From positions 71,732,420 to 71,796,419 of the forward strand of contig OW388289.1 of NCBI GenBank assembly GCA_936450465.1: a stretch of DNA of 64,000 bases, in the 5' to 3' direction. Numbering within the stretch: the stretch's first letter is position 1; each line of letters opens with the position of its first letter. Of this stretch, positions 11,826-26,800 are shown piece by piece. This stretch comes from Gibbula magus. Taxonomy: Eukaryota > Mollusca > Gastropoda > Trochida > Trochidae. The translations under genes and the position numbers were made by a program. Below the pieces are notes generated by a model. That model saw only the letters and a list, made by a program, of their open reading frames with translations. It was not told the origin of the DNA and ran no database searches.

Positions 11826-14800
11826 GTAAGAGGATCAGCAGTTTCTTCTTGGTGCAGCTATGGTGAAACGTTTCACAGTATTTGGGCTATGCAGTGTTTG
11901 GTTTTGGTGTACTGTGAATTTAGTGTTTATCCATATGAAGGGGACTCATAATTAATTGCCTCATGAATATTCATGAGGCTTGAGGAACTGAGCTTGATAA
12001 ATCCAAAACAAGGCTATGTAACATTGATATATAGCATTGGCAACACAAGCTTTGGAGAAACTTCACATGTTTAGTTATTCAAACTAATTACTACATAAAC
12101 TGTTTGAGAGGCATTCTAGAAGTTGGTGTGATGAAGAAGACAAATATTTATGGATGATCAACTTCTTTATTAACAATAGCGATGTTTCGGTATACCGAAA
12201 CGTCGCTATTGTTAATAGGAAGTTGATCATCCATAAATATTTGTCTTCTTAATTACTACATGACATAAAAAATATCTCTTGAAACATGTTTGTTGAGGTA
12301 TTTAGCATTTTAATTTTAATGATATCTATTGTCTAAGACCAATTTTAATTTTAATGATATCTATTGTCTAAGACCAATTTTAATTTTAATGATATCTATT
12401 GTCTAAGACCAGATGAGGTTATGGCATAGGCTGTTATTTTCAACTTCTCAGCTTGAATGGCTTCAGCACGAAAGCTAAAAGTTAGTACCGGTACTTTTTG
12501 CAAGAATTGTGCTATTCAAACGACATATATAATAAATTTTCTGTATAGTTAGTGTCAAGTCATATTGGATCTTTGCTTATAAAATAATGGCAAGAGTTTG
12601 TGCTTTAATCATTTGTTTATTTCTACATCAATAAAACCCAAAGCTTTAGAGACCATGGTTTTATTTTTCAGGTATTAAACCCATGGATCTAATTTTTGCG
12701 CTTGAAAGTCCAGCTACGTGGTTAGCTCATGAATTTGACATGGCGAGGGATTTTGCAAAGGACATGGTTATGGAGTTATCCTTTGGATTAAATGACACTT
12801 TAAGAATCGGTTTCCTGACGTATGGTGATCAACCTGATGTATTGTTTGATCTGAACAACACCCTAGATGTAGACCACATGATATCAACAATAGACAGCAT
12901 CACCTTTGTATCAAGCACCCAAGTTGAAACTAGCGATGCTTTACAAAAAGTTTACACAGAAATGTTTACAACCCAAAATGGAGACAGAAGTTACGCTGCT
13001 AATGTTTTGATTGTGTTCACTGACGGACAGAATGGAGGATTTGATGTAAGTGGATGGTCCCAGCAGCTTCAAGACAGTGGAACGTCCATCTTCACAGTTA
13101 GCATTACGAGCAACATTAACACTGACACGTTAGGGGACATTACCTCAATGACCGACCATCAATTAGCCGGAAATCTTCCAATGATTGTTCATCTTTTCAA
13201 ACTTAACTGTAAGTTTTGATAACTAGCGGCTACCGCTGAATTTGTTTTTACAAATACCTCAATCACATATTAATTTCATGACTAAAAATATTAAACGGAG
13301 ATGCAAAAAACTAAAAACAATGTTATTAGGTTGGCACTTGGGAAATCTGTTATCTGTGATGTGATTAAATTAACCAAACAACTATTGTAACTGGGTTTTT
13401 TAAAGAAATTTTGGAAGAAAAATCATGTGTCTTTATGTATGTCAATCAAAATCTATCTTGGTTTTTTTCTCTTTTTTCAATATTAATTGTGTAATCTTCA
13501 TCACCATATCCTTAAGTGAATCTTAATGTAAATTTCCATTTTAAACCCCCATAGATTCTCGCCTCTGTGTTGAGTGGCTCTCCCTTAGCTTGATGGTATA
13601 ATACTGTCTGTTGCAGTTGAACTCCATGTTGAAGATCTTGACTTTGTACATGGTGATTATGTGCTGAGTGCATTGCTGAGAGATTACAGCACAGCAGAGA
13701 CCTATTGTAGAGGACTTGGGGGAACCTTGGCAGCGGTGAATTCATCCGATGATAACAATTGCCTTTTGCAAAAGGCTGACGAATACAAGGATTTATGTCA
13801 GCAATGGTGGCTTGGTAGGTGTCGCTTGCTCAAGAAGGGTTTGCCCTGGGATAAATTGTCAATGGGAGACATTCTCCTTTATGCAACACTCAATGGGCCT
13901 GTCATAGAATATAATTTGGATATTCGGTAGGTGTCAGTTGGATAATAAAATGAAAAAGTAGCAGTTAACAGCAATCCATGGATGGACAGCGCATTTGGCT
14001 TCAGATCAAGAGGACCGGGGTTCAAATCCCGCCAGAGGCATGGCAACTTTGTCTGCAGTAGAGAACTGTTCTACACACAGTAAGGTTTGGTGCAATGCTA
14101 CACTGAATTTCAGCGTAGTACCACCCATGGTTCACTGGTTCCAGCTAGGCTCGCAATGCATAGCCACATGGCGTTGCGGGCTTTCTCCCTGCTATAATAC
14201 TAGCAGCCAAGATATTAGTGAAATACTGTTGAAAGCTGCTTTAAACCAAAACTCACCTCACCTCGGATGAGAAGACTCAATCAGCGATCACATATTTCAA
14301 AATACATCTTGAATAGGGAATATGTGGTAACAAGAATACTTGGACCACGTAGTCTGCCGAGTTTAGTTAATGAAAAGTATATCACTATCGAAAACGAGTT
14401 CCTTTTGGATTTTAAAATGCATATTTAGAAAGTACATATAATTTGGTCCATAATTTGAAAATGAACTAGAAGCGATTGAATTATTTGAAATTTCTCGTCT
14501 TTCACCACATAAATTTGCTTGTAAACTCGCTAAAACCAGCACTGTCGATAAATTGTATACGTAGTTGGTCCACATGTAAACATTGATTTTAATTATGAAC
14601 CATACATGTTATTGATAAATGAATATTTTTAGTTACTTGCTAACGTGTTATGTTTAATAGTTTGCAATAAATGAAAAGCCAGCAAATAGTAATAAAAAAA
14701 TTAACTTCCGGGTTAATCATTTGGATCAACAATGAAATGTCTGACTGGCAAAAATTTGAATCTGCAACCCAGTTTCAAATAGTGACCTTTCATTGGCTAA

Positions 14801-17800
14801 CAATATACATTCTGTAAATCATAATGCATGATCAGCTGGTAACCTTAACGAACATATGCTTCTTGACAATAGTTTAGATACTGACTGCATAGTGTCATGT
14901 TCTAGCAAATTACACCTGAGTTAGTGGCTCTAATCTACATGTATGTTTTAGTATAAATGAAGTAACCATGATGTAAGGAAACCTAAAACATTACATTTGA
15001 ACCTAATAATTTAACACTGCATGTCCCCATTTTACACTGGTATTGAGACCGCCTAATGACGTGACAAGTGTGCATTTTCAGCCTTGCCCATGGACGTCTC
15101 CTGAGCATTTGTTTGTAAAGTTACTTGATGCACTTGTTGAGTTCATCCGGCCTGAAAGGCCCGATTAGCTTATGGTATGGCATGGCGTACGTCCATTCGT
15201 AAACTTTTCACTTTTCCGACTTCTTCTCAAGAAACAATGACTCCATGGCTGAATGGGATTCTAAATTGTAGATTTGGTGACAATTATGTGACCCCCTGAC
15301 CCCAAATATGGGTCACAGGGGTCATGAATTATATAATCATTTACATCTTCTGCAGTACCAATGACTCTAGTCTTACACGCAGACAGTAGAGCATAAAATT
15401 CACCCCATGGAAGCAAGTCTAGATCTGGACTGCTCTACGGTCTTATGACATTGGGGATGAGCTCTGACCAGGATTTCTCTCAGGTTACAAGCTGAATGCC
15501 TGCAGAGCCCTTATCTTGCCTGAGGGTCTCGCTCGAATCTGAATCTGTCAACAGTTAATTAACATCTGGTGTGAGCGAGGCTCAAGCAGGAAACTGTTAT
15601 AAAAACAAATCTTAAACCAGTGTGGGGTGGTATTACAATTCATATATTGGTGTATCAACACTTTATTTAAGTATAGTTAGTTTGTCGTAACTATACATAC
15701 TTTGATCAAGTTGTTTTGCTGGATAATGACAATTGACACTTGAGTCAATAGTGAGTACTCTGCTGCACATGACATCAACTCATATGCTCATATAAGTATA
15801 TAGCTGTTTTAAATGATAGAATAGAAAATTGAAGACATGGAGCCATTAGGAGCTGATATTGAAAGTGTTAAAGAGAGCATTCGCGCTGCATACATGGACC
15901 CAACGAACGTCAAACGAGTCCTCCTGGCTTCGACCTCATTTAGCATGGGTCTTGATGTCCAAGGCGTAGACCACATCATTCATTATGGACCAGCAAATGA
16001 TGTAGAAGACTACATGCAAGAGACTGGTCGAGCTGGTCGCAATAATGAACAGGCACATGCTATCCTGATGAAGTACAAACGTTGTCTGTCGGGCAGAAGA
16101 GGAATAGGCCCTTGCATGAAAAGCTATTGCAAACAGAGCGAGTGCAGAAGAAAACAGCTACTTAAGCACTTTGTGGCCTCGCCAACTTCACTGTTGCCTG
16201 CTCATTTGTGTTGTGACATGTGTGCGAAGACATGCCAATGTCTTTGTCATTGTGAAAGTGCACATCACTGTGATTGTGAAAATCTTGTACTTGGAGATAA
16301 ATTCAAATTCTTTGATGATTTTGTTGGAGTATTAGACAAGTTCTGAGAGTAAGCCATTCAATTCCGAAGGGAAAAGTGATCTGAGGGCCAGACAATGTTG
16401 GTGAGGTCCTGTAAAACTGCCAAACCCTAGGGAAGATATAGACTTGCAGTGATAATCCATCTGCTAGTATTTCCTGCATTTTGCCCAGTGGGTAATATTC
16501 CGTTAAGGAGACAATGACAAGGCTAGCAGGCTTCCTGGGGAGGTTGCTGACAGACAGATTCCTTGCTGCGCCCTCCTACCAAGAGGTCAGCATTTATCAG
16601 ATATTTGCTTGTTGTAAATAATTGGTGTGACAGGCAGCCAATGCGGATGTTATAAGTCTCTGAAATCTCCATTTGTCTGAGGCTCCTATTAAAAATTTAA
16701 TAAAATACAAAATTTAGATATTTTTTTCAGAGACTGAACATAAGTCTACAATGACTCTAGAGAGCTGAAACTTAATGTACAGACTACTTGGTTGAAGAGG
16801 ATTCTAAATTTTAGATTTGGTGACCCTGTGACCTCAAATGTGGGTCACAGGGGTCATGACCTAAAACCCTTTTTTATCCCACCGGTATGTAATACCGTGG
16901 GATATAGTCATCATCCCGTCCGTCTGTCCGTCTGTCCGTCCGTCCGTAATCATTTCGTTTCCGGAGCAGAACTCGAAAACCGTTCATCATCATCCATAGA
17001 AACTTGTTGAATTTGGACTTTTTCAGAGACAGGTTCGTTTCCGGAGCACAGCTCTAAAACCCTTCATCATATCTTCCTGAAACTTTGCATGTGTATTACC
17101 CACTAACTGAAGTGGTGCCTTTTGATATTTTCCGATTTTTCTGAAAAATTCCTTTTTTTCTGTTTCCATAGAAACATGAGAGGGATGTTGGTTGTTGTTG
17201 ATTTTGACTGCTTCTGGAGCAGAAGTCTAAAACCCTTAACATACCTTAAACTTAGCATCTGTAATACCCACTAACTGAAGTACGATAGTAGATACACAAG
17301 TATCTGTCAAAGATGTGTTTTACAAATTTTGTGGAACCGGTGGGATATGTCATCTTCTGATGACTCTTGTTTATTAACAATGTATTGCTCAAGATTGCTT
17401 ATATCTTCAACTTTAGATAATAAATCACTGAAATCCTGATGAGCTTCAGAGCCAAAATGCATTACACTTGGGTACACGTAGGGCCTGAGCAAGTATGATT
17501 CATTTTGACAATCCTGAATTTGGGAAGATAACTCGCGCCAGAAAATCGTCAAAGCTATGGGTGCCCACCATTTGCTCTACCTCACACAATGTATAGAGAA
17601 TAGATTGACCTGCTTTGTCCCCGCCATAAGAATTTTTGAGGAAAAGTTCATGTGTATTGTATTTTTCAGAAGAATGACAGATTATTACCTTACATACATT
17701 ATATATCGGAATCAATTGAGCATAAAATCGAGACAATATACACTTGCAATATTATTAAGGCTATTTAAGATTACCCATTTTAACAATGCTACATGTCACC

Positions 17801-20800
17801 ACGGCGAACGCTTTGAGAAATCATTGAGGCATGACTGTGATTAACCACATATGAGGGTTGTCTGTGACAGCTGTCATCCGTGATGCCTCATTAATTAATT
17901 AACGACGATTATCACTACCGCTAGATGAATTTATGAGGTGATTTAAATCGCCAAAAACACATGTTTATGCAATAATAATGTAATTGTCATCTGCTGAATT
18001 TCCTAGCTGGATATCTAAACATTCGATATATGGAAAATTTAAGTTATTTTATCGAAGATTTGTTAGTGAAATTAACAATCAAAATGTTGCGAATTACATT
18101 GAATTATGACTATCGCCGATAATGTGATTACTCCAGTGACGAGAGATGGGGAGAGATATTTATATAGGGGTAACCCTATTTATCAATCCTCCTTTCCATG
18201 TACCATCTGGAAAATAAATACCGTTTAAATCACTCCAGTGACGTTATAAAACATTTGAATGTGATGTCACTGATGAAAGCTTTTCAATTTGCGTTGTATA
18301 ACATAAAATTACTTGAATAAGAGAGGAGAAACAAACGGTATTGCTCTAAAGAAAAAAAGAATTATACCACTTTTACAAACTTTTGTATTAGTATAACCAT
18401 CTCTCTCCCTTTGGTAGAAAAATTCATATGACACACTTTATTTAATACTAATGTAATAATCTCTGATTTTACCTCTTTTTAGGTCTACATGGGCAGCATG
18501 AAAACTTCACTTATTGGGGTGACGGAAGTTCGGTCCACTTCACCAACTTTTCTCAGATTGAAGACAACGGCACAGAACCAGTTGGAACCCTTCTTGAGTC
18601 GGATGGGAATTGGCTGTTAAGTGAAACATACATGCAGGAATGCTCTATATGTCAAATCTCTCCAATCGGTGAGTGTTAAACTAGGAAGATTTGTTTTGAT
18701 TCAACTTCAAAGAGAGATTCAGATGACCGATTATAATTCACTGAGGAAGTTGTATATTAAAAACTATTACTATGTCCATCCGAACCTTTATAAATTTGTA
18801 GCCTTGGTAGGTAACACAAAAATTGCAGTTCTTTAAAATATGGCTATGTTTGTTCACAATTCTATGGTATTCAGAATAGAATATATTTCTACACATAATA
18901 TAAATTATACCTAATTGTTGAATATCATCTTCATTGTATTAAATGTGCGTGTACATATTATCATTGAAATATATGGCACTACAGGCCTTTCAGTACCGGA
19001 AATAAAACCATGTTGACAGTGTTTGACAAAAGCTTGAAATGAAGCCAGCTTAAAAGGTTTAATTCTAAAATTTAAATGGCAATATTAAAGAAAAACCTCA
19101 AAAAGTTGTCAGGTTCCCAGCTGGAAGATGTGCCTTATTTCATATACTGATTCTTAGTAGCATTGTTTTAACAAATCATGATCATAATATAACAATATAT
19201 AAAATCTATTTATGTTACAGCAATGGATCTTATACTTTTCTCTGAAACCCACGACATCTTTATAGAAGAAGAAATCAAGTTTGTCATGCTCTTAAACAGT
19301 GTAATCCCTGATACGGTCACTCTCCATTTCCACAACGATTACTCTTGCTCAGTAGAATTAAACCAAACCATTGACGAATCAACTAGAACTTCTCTTCTGT
19401 CAAACTTCTATCTAACAGATGCACATGATGGGTGGATGTATAAAATGATAAAACTTCATTTTGCAAAGGAGGGAAATTTTATAATTTCCGCTGAAAGTTC
19501 GTCTCAATCAAGCATACCTCAGTTGATAACTGTGAGGAACGGAAGTGTTGACGAGCACAGCTGTTTAGTTTCTATAACTGTTGCTGGTACTGGCTACGCT
19601 CCACAAATTGCCACCCAATATCTAAAAACGGCAGAAATAACTCTCAGTGTCAATCTTGGAAGTTTGTGTGCATATCTTACGTCAGAAATTACAACATGGT
19701 CTATCGCTCGTAGAATAAGTCAAAGTATGGAAGCTTGTTATGAAGAGAGCGATTATGAAATAATCACTGTGAATCTAGATGACATTGAAGTGAATGATTT
19801 GAATTTTATGTTCAAATCTGACGTGCTATCTGTTGGAAATTATCAGATTTGTTTTGGCGTATTGTTTGCTCAAGGAATTGAGGAAGAGTATGTTGATACT
19901 TTATGTGTAAGTATATTTATTGAAATGCTTTTGCTTATATATTGGTACGTTTCTTTAACATCATTTTACAAGTGTGTCATCACTTTTCATTCATTGTATG
20001 GAGGATATTGCATTCTCAGGTGTCCTTTATGAAATGGGTTTTATATGGTGGAGAATTATTTCACCAATGAAAAATTCATGTGTATATAGAGATTATTACC
20101 CGAGGAAGTGTGTCATATGACTTTTACGAAACAAGTGTGAATCTTTGTATTGCCCGAGCGAGAGCGAGGGTTATACACAAATTTGCACGAGTTTCGTAAA
20201 AGTCGTATGACACACTTTCGAGTGTAATAATTTCTTTATTACCCATTTTATTCCATTTGATTCGCGTAAAAATAGCCAGGAAACGGCCCACTTCTCTTGC
20301 GACGGCAAGCTACAGTGACGTCACGAACAATTGTTGTATGACGTCACAGACGACACAAAACGGGAGGTCGCAGTGAGATTATGGTTGCTAGGCAAACGTG
20401 ATATGTGCACATGTGCTCATATCAATAATATTAACTCGGTTATTTTCAACCATATGGGTAATAAATATATTTATTATATAACTAGCAATGAAATATGTGA
20501 TTATACAATGAAAATATAATCCATATTTGCACATAAGCAGTAGAAAGTCATATTTTCACTGCAGTGAAAATATAACTCATATTTTTTCATATTTCAATGT
20601 GTGGCCGGAATTTCTTTTCATGATTGTCTCCCTTTGAAATGAAATTATCTCCCTTTGTAAAGTGATTATCTCCCTTTCTTACCACGTCTGACGGTGAACA
20701 ACGGTGTTGAGATGTTTCAGTCAATGAATCTTGACCTTTTGAGGTGTTAATATCATATTCAATATTCCATAACATTCTGAATTTCATTTATTGTTGATAT

Positions 20801-23800
20801 GTTGCATAATAATTTCTGTATTCTCGAAAAACTTGGTGAGGTATGAGACACACAATAACGAACGTCACTCGCTGTATCACTTCGCGTTTGAAATAACGAC
20901 AAAACTTGCATTCTTCAATGTTTTAGGCATCTTCACTTGACTAGATGGTACCATAAAATATTATTGGTCTTAAATTTAGAAACATTTACAACATATTTAT
21001 TTTTGTAAAAAATTATCCTGTTTTATATCGACTTATTTCAGTCGAATTATTTTCTCACTGCATTTACTGTGAACTAGATATAGCTGGGAGTTGTTAGGAT
21101 TAGGCCTATGACAAGACCGTTCTAAATTTTCAATAGTCAAGTTTTATTTGTTTTTATGCAGATTAAATTTATATAATAAATAGACTTATTTCATTGTTTT
21201 TGCCGAATATCATTTCAACCTGTTTTCCCTTTAGCACTTGAAATCATTGGCATAGGCCGAGACTTTGGTAAAGAAAACAAACTGTGATTAAGTGAATGAT
21301 AATATAATTTATCCAAATTGAAATTTTCTTTTCCTTAAAAGTGCACTTTTGTATTTATTGGCTACAGGCTGAGAATTTCAAACCTGAAAATTCTGTTGAA
21401 TTGTTTCAAACTGATAATCTCATTCGATAATAAATTATGAAATGAACTTTTTCAGTTCTCATGGTAACAATTTTGACTTTCTCTTTTTGAAAAGTAAAAG
21501 CTCTAAAAACTGAATTGTTTGATGTTTTTGTCCCCCGCCGCCGCGAAGCGCGGAGCGGGGGACATAGTATTAAGCTCTGTATGTCCGTCCCGCTTCCTGT
21601 TAGCGCGATATATAATGAACCGCTCAACCTAGAATCTTCAAACTTGGTACCAGTCCTCATCTGGGGAATACGCAGACCTGAACTGTTTTCGGTGACCTTG
21701 ACCTCTTTACAAGGTCAGGGCGAGACTTTGACCAGTTTTGAAAATGTTGTTAGTGCTATTCCTCATGAACTGCTAGAACTATTGGTTTTAAATTTAGTAT
21801 CAGTCTTCATTTGGGGAATATCCAGATACCAGTCGATTTGGTTGACCTTGAAATTATTTTAAAGGTCACTACAAGACTGATTGTCAAATGTTGTTAGCAC
21901 GATATCTCATGAACTGCTGTACCTAGAGTCTTCAAATTTGGTACCTGTCTTCATTTGGGGAATACGCAGACACCAGTCGATTTGGGTGACCTTGACCCCG
22001 TTTTTAAGGTCACTACAAGACTTTGACCATTTTTAAAATTTTGCCCGATATAACAATAATTGAATCAAACATGTAAATGTCACTACTCGGTACAAGCTGT
22101 GTGTCCATTCTTTTAGCTCATTTCTTAATTGCCGCGGGGGACATGGTCACGTTTGTGACTATTACTGGTTTAAGTGTATTTGGGGAAGGGACTTCTATGT
22201 TAGTAAAAACTGAGGGTACTATATCTAACTATCTAAATATCTACTATATAAAACACTTAACAAATACACTAAGTATATTTTATATTTATTTTTTTCTTTT
22301 ATATTTCAGGGATTCATCACAGTGAACGCAGAGCATCCCTTGGTTATCCTAATTTCTCCAAATGATACTGAAATCTTCCACAACAGTTCTACTTCCTTGG
22401 TTTTAAATGCAAGTGCAAGCTTTGATCCAAATAGTGCCGAAAACAATACGTTCAGGTGAGCTGATTGTGTCACTTAGTTGTATATTATCTAATATTCTAA
22501 TAGAGTACTTTGTAACTTTGCAGATACTAGTATGTGTTTTTGGTACCCTTTTTTGTTGTCAAACTGAATTGATGTAATGACTTTGTAACTAAAATAAAGG
22601 GTGTCGAATGCTGTCAACACCTCTTCTGAACTTGATGGATAATGTCAGCTCATGTTAATGTTAAGCTCATCGGGTCTGAAAGGCGCGACGGGCTTAGGGC
22701 ATGGCATGGTGTCCGGCATCGGTCTGTAAACTTTTTGCTTTTTCGACTTCTTCTCCAGAACCAATAACTCTAGAGAGCTGATATTTTATGTGCAGACTCT
22801 TTGGCCTATTGGGATTCTAAATTGTTGATTTCATGACCCCGTGACCCAAATAGGGTCACAGGGGTTACGACCGTAAAACCTATTTTCATCTTCTACTTCA
22901 GTACCAAAAAGGTCTAGAGAGCTGAAAAGTTGTGTGCATACTCCTTGACCAATGGGGATTCTAAAATGTAGATTTGTTGACCCCAAATAGTTGTCGCAGG
23001 GGTCACAACCTGAAAAACCTATTTTCATTTCTCTTCTTCTCCATTATAATGATAGCAATCTTTTTTAGTCTTCATCATCAAACAATAACACCCTGATGAG
23101 CTACAGAGCTTGTGCATATTCTGATAATTAATCATTATGATAATAATTAATTCTAAACTTTTTAGTATATAAATAAAGGTATTGCCACTTACATATGGTG
23201 TCAAAATGATATTCTGAATTTTGTGATGATAATGTTTTCTCTTTTTTTTCTTATCCAACTGCACTCTATTTTTCAATGTATGAATCTACAAGCAATATCA
23301 ACATTGGGTGAGATTCTCTATTTTCAGTTCGAGTTGGAAGTGTTCTCAGAGCGGTGGCCAGTGCGACTTTGTTCCTGCTGTATGGCCACACATTGGTAGT
23401 GATGATCTACAGGTTCCGGTCTTAGGTGAGTATATTCTACAGTTTTAACTGAAATATTTTAGATCTTTTCATGCTATAATGTCACCCTGCCTAAAGAGTT
23501 GCCGGTGATTCCAAGGGATGTCTCGAATCATAATTGTCATATAGAGATATGGTACATAGAACATTTTATCAAAGTGTATTTGTGATACCAAATATATGAT
23601 CAAGAGGTGATAGAAGTTACAAACAGCCATGGTTTGTTTGCAGTAACAGGTAGTTACAAAAGGGCACCAAAACTGAAAATTCATACGTCTTCTTGGAGAT
23701 ATTGCTTGCCAATTTGCACATGTATGATTTGTAAAAGAGTTTTGAATGATAAACGATGTTTCACATTATTTTCTCACCCATTCCAGAACTCAAATAAGTA

Positions 23801-26800
23801 TACATATATAATTTCAATCAGCTTCATATAATATCCACATTACATTACAGAAAAAGTTTTTTCAAAATCAAGCTTCAATTCCTTAAATTAAATACTAATA
23901 CCATCATAGTTATAAAACAAATTTTGATATAGTTTTATTTCCATACATTCTGTTTTGCTTATGTTTTAATTTTTTGGACCAACAACCTTGCTCTAACAAT
24001 CAATTGACAATTTTCATCAACCTGGTAGTCAGTAGATGTTATTCAAATACCACTAATAATCATACAAATAGATGTATTTCTTCAGGAAAGGTGCTGGAGC
24101 TATCAGCTGGAAATCTGTCAGAAGGCCAAAACTACACTATCACTCTGTCTTTGGAGGCACTGTATCTCCAGGGAGCCAGTCATACTGTCAATATATACCC
24201 CAGGTACAGGAGTCAGTCATACTGTCAATATATACCCCAGGTACAGGAGCCAGTCATACTGTCAATATATACCCCAGGTACAGGAGCCAGTCATACTGTC
24301 AATATATACTCCATGCGGGTACAGGAGCCAGTCATACTGTCAATATATACCCCAGGTACAGGAGCCAGTCATACTGTCAATATATACCCCGGTTATAGGA
24401 GCAAGTCATACTGTCAATATATACCCCAGGTACAGGAGCCAGTCATACTGTCAATATATCCCCCGGTTATAGGAGCCAGTCATACTGTCAATATATACCC
24501 CAGGTACAGGAGCGAATCATACTGTCAATATATCCCCAAGTTATAGGAGCCAGTCATATATACTGTCAATATATCCCCAGGTACAGGAGCAAATCATACT
24601 GTCAATATATCCCCCGGTTATAGGAGCCAGTCATACTGTCAATATATACCCAAGGTACAGGAGCCAGTCATACTGTCAATATATCCCCCGGTTATAGGAG
24701 CCAGTCATACTGTCAATATATACCCCAGTTATAGGAGCCAGTCATACTGTCAATATATACCCCAGGTACAGGAGCCAGTCATACTGTCAATATATACCCC
24801 AGGTACAGGAGCCAGTCATACTGTCAATATATACCCCAGGTACAGGAGCCAGTCATACTGTCAATATATACCCCAGGTACAGGAGCCAGTCATACTGTCA
24901 ATATATACCCAAGGTACAGGAGCAAGTCATATTTTCAATATATCCCCCAGGTAATAGGAGCCGGTCATACTGTCAATATATCCCCCAGTTATAGGAGCCA
25001 GTCATACTGTCAATATATACCCCATGCAGGTACAGGAGCCAGTCATACTGTCAATATATACCCTAGTTATAGGAGCCAGTCATACTGTCAATATATACAC
25101 CCCAGGTACAGGAGCCAGTCATACTGTCAATATATACCCTAGTTAAAGGAGCCAGTCATACTGTCAATATATCCCCCAGTTATAGGAGCCAGTCATACTG
25201 TCAATGTATCCCCAGGTACAGGAGCAAATCATACTGTCAATATATCCCCCGGTTATAGGAGCCAGTCATACTGTCAATATATCCCCAGGTACAGGAGCGA
25301 ATCATACTGTCAATATATCCCCCGGTTATAGGAGCCAGTCATACTGTCAATATATACCCAAGGTACAGGAGCCAGTCATACTGTCAATATATCCCCCGGT
25401 TATAGGAGCCAGTCATACTGTCAATATATACCCCAGTTATAGGAGCCAGTCATACTGTCAATATATACCCCAGGTACAGGAGCCAGTCATACTGTCAATA
25501 TATACCCTAGTTAAAGGAGCCAGTCATACTGTCAATATATACCCCAGGTACAGGAGCCAGTCATACTGTCAATATATACCCCAGGTACAGGAGCCAGTCA
25601 TACTGTCAATATATACCCTAGTTATAGGAGCCAGTCATACTGTCAATATATCCCCCAGTTATAGGAGCCAGTCAAACTGTCAATATATACCCCATGCAGG
25701 TACAGGAGCCAGTCATATTGTCAATATATACCCTAGTTATAGGAGCCAGGCATACTGTCAATATATACCCCAGGTACAGGAGTCAGTCATACTGTCAATA
25801 TATACCCCAGGTACAGGAGCCAGTCATACTGTCAATATATACCCTAGTTATAGGAGCCAGTCATACTGTCAATATATCCCCCAGTTATAGGAGCCAGTCA
25901 AACTGTCAATATATACCCCATGCAGGTACAGGAGCCAGTCATATTGTCAATATATACCCTAGTTATAGGAGCCAGGCATACTGTCAATATATACCCCAGG
26001 TACAGGAGTCAGTCATACTGTCAATATATACCCCGGGTACAGGAGCCAGTCATACTGTTAATATATCCCCCAGTTATAGGAGCCAGTCATACTGTCAATA
26101 TATCCCCCAGGTACAGGAGCCAGTCGTACTGTCAATATATACTCCATGCGGGTACAGGAGCCAGTCATACTGTCAATATATCCCCCAGGTACAGGAGCCA
26201 GTCATACTGTCAATATATCCCCCAGTTATAGGAGCCAGTCATACTGTCAATATATACCCCATGCAGGTACAGGAGCCAGTCATACTGTCAATATATACCC
26301 TAGTTATAGGAGCCAGGCATACTGTCAATATATACCCCAGGTACAGGAGCCAGTCATACTGTCAATATATTCCCCAGGTACAGGAGCCAGTCATACTGTC
26401 AATATATACCCTAGTTAAAGGAGCCAGTCATACTGTCAATATATCCCCCAGTTATAGGAGCCAGTCATACTGTCAATATATCCCCCGGTTATAGGAGCCA
26501 GTCATACTGTCAATATATACCCTAGTTATAGGAGCCAGTCATACTGTCAATATACACCCCATGCAGGTACAGGAGCCAGTTATACTGTCAATATATACCC
26601 TAGAAATAGGAGCCAGTCATACTGTCAATATATCCCCCAGGTACAGGAGCCAGTCATACTGTCAATATCTCCCCCAGTTATAGGAGCCAGTTATACTGTC
26701 AATATATCCCCCAGTGTAATACAGTTAGAACATTTCATCGACATAAGTTCAGGATACACTATCACTCTGTCTTTGGAGGCACCGTATGTCCATGGAGCCA

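Larger units (their letters stand above)
11826..12671. other. Intron between discoidin-like and VWA exons
   Basis: This short intron opens with GTAAGA and closes with TTTTTCAG. It contains a 117-bp near-perfect palindrome (12134-12250) and three tandem 36-bp units (12308-12412), both listed separately. Nothing else coding is seen. Confidence 0.6.
13815..18482. other. Intron inside the CTLD, rich in mobile-element remnants
   Basis: This 4.7-kb intron holds a tRNA-derived SINE (13977-14270), a GGCATGGCATGG-family repeat (15141-15460), a RecQ-like helicase fragment (15831-16346), a hairpin-headed repeat (16877-17370), decayed minus-strand coding pieces (17307-17736) and a diverged relative of the segmental-duplication DNA (17690-17850). 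The stretches 14271-15140 and 17851-18482 are AT-rich with nothing I can assign. 16347-16747 is also unassigned. Confidence 0.6.
19907..22309. other. Intron in module A
   Basis: It contains a palindromic element with paired TGACGTCA octamers (20093-20460) and a GC-rich hairpin-headed repeat (21531-22150). Between them, 20461-21530 is AT-rich and contains three near-identical TATCTCCCTTT motifs at 20625-20680. No coding exon fits the phases. Confidence 0.6.

Noticed and set aside
13995..14270. Short open frame over the SINE, and a possible functional tRNA at 13980-14050
   Set aside because: The B-box is canonical, but the sequence cannot be folded convincingly into a cloverleaf and it leads into a SINE body and tail.
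24172..26494. Long open frames (up to 266 codons) with SHTVNIYP / YRSQSYCQYI / VQEPVILSIY repeats
   Set aside because: They arise because the 37-bp unit cycles through three frames. They extend past a good splice donor and the alternative frames have no homology to the other modules.
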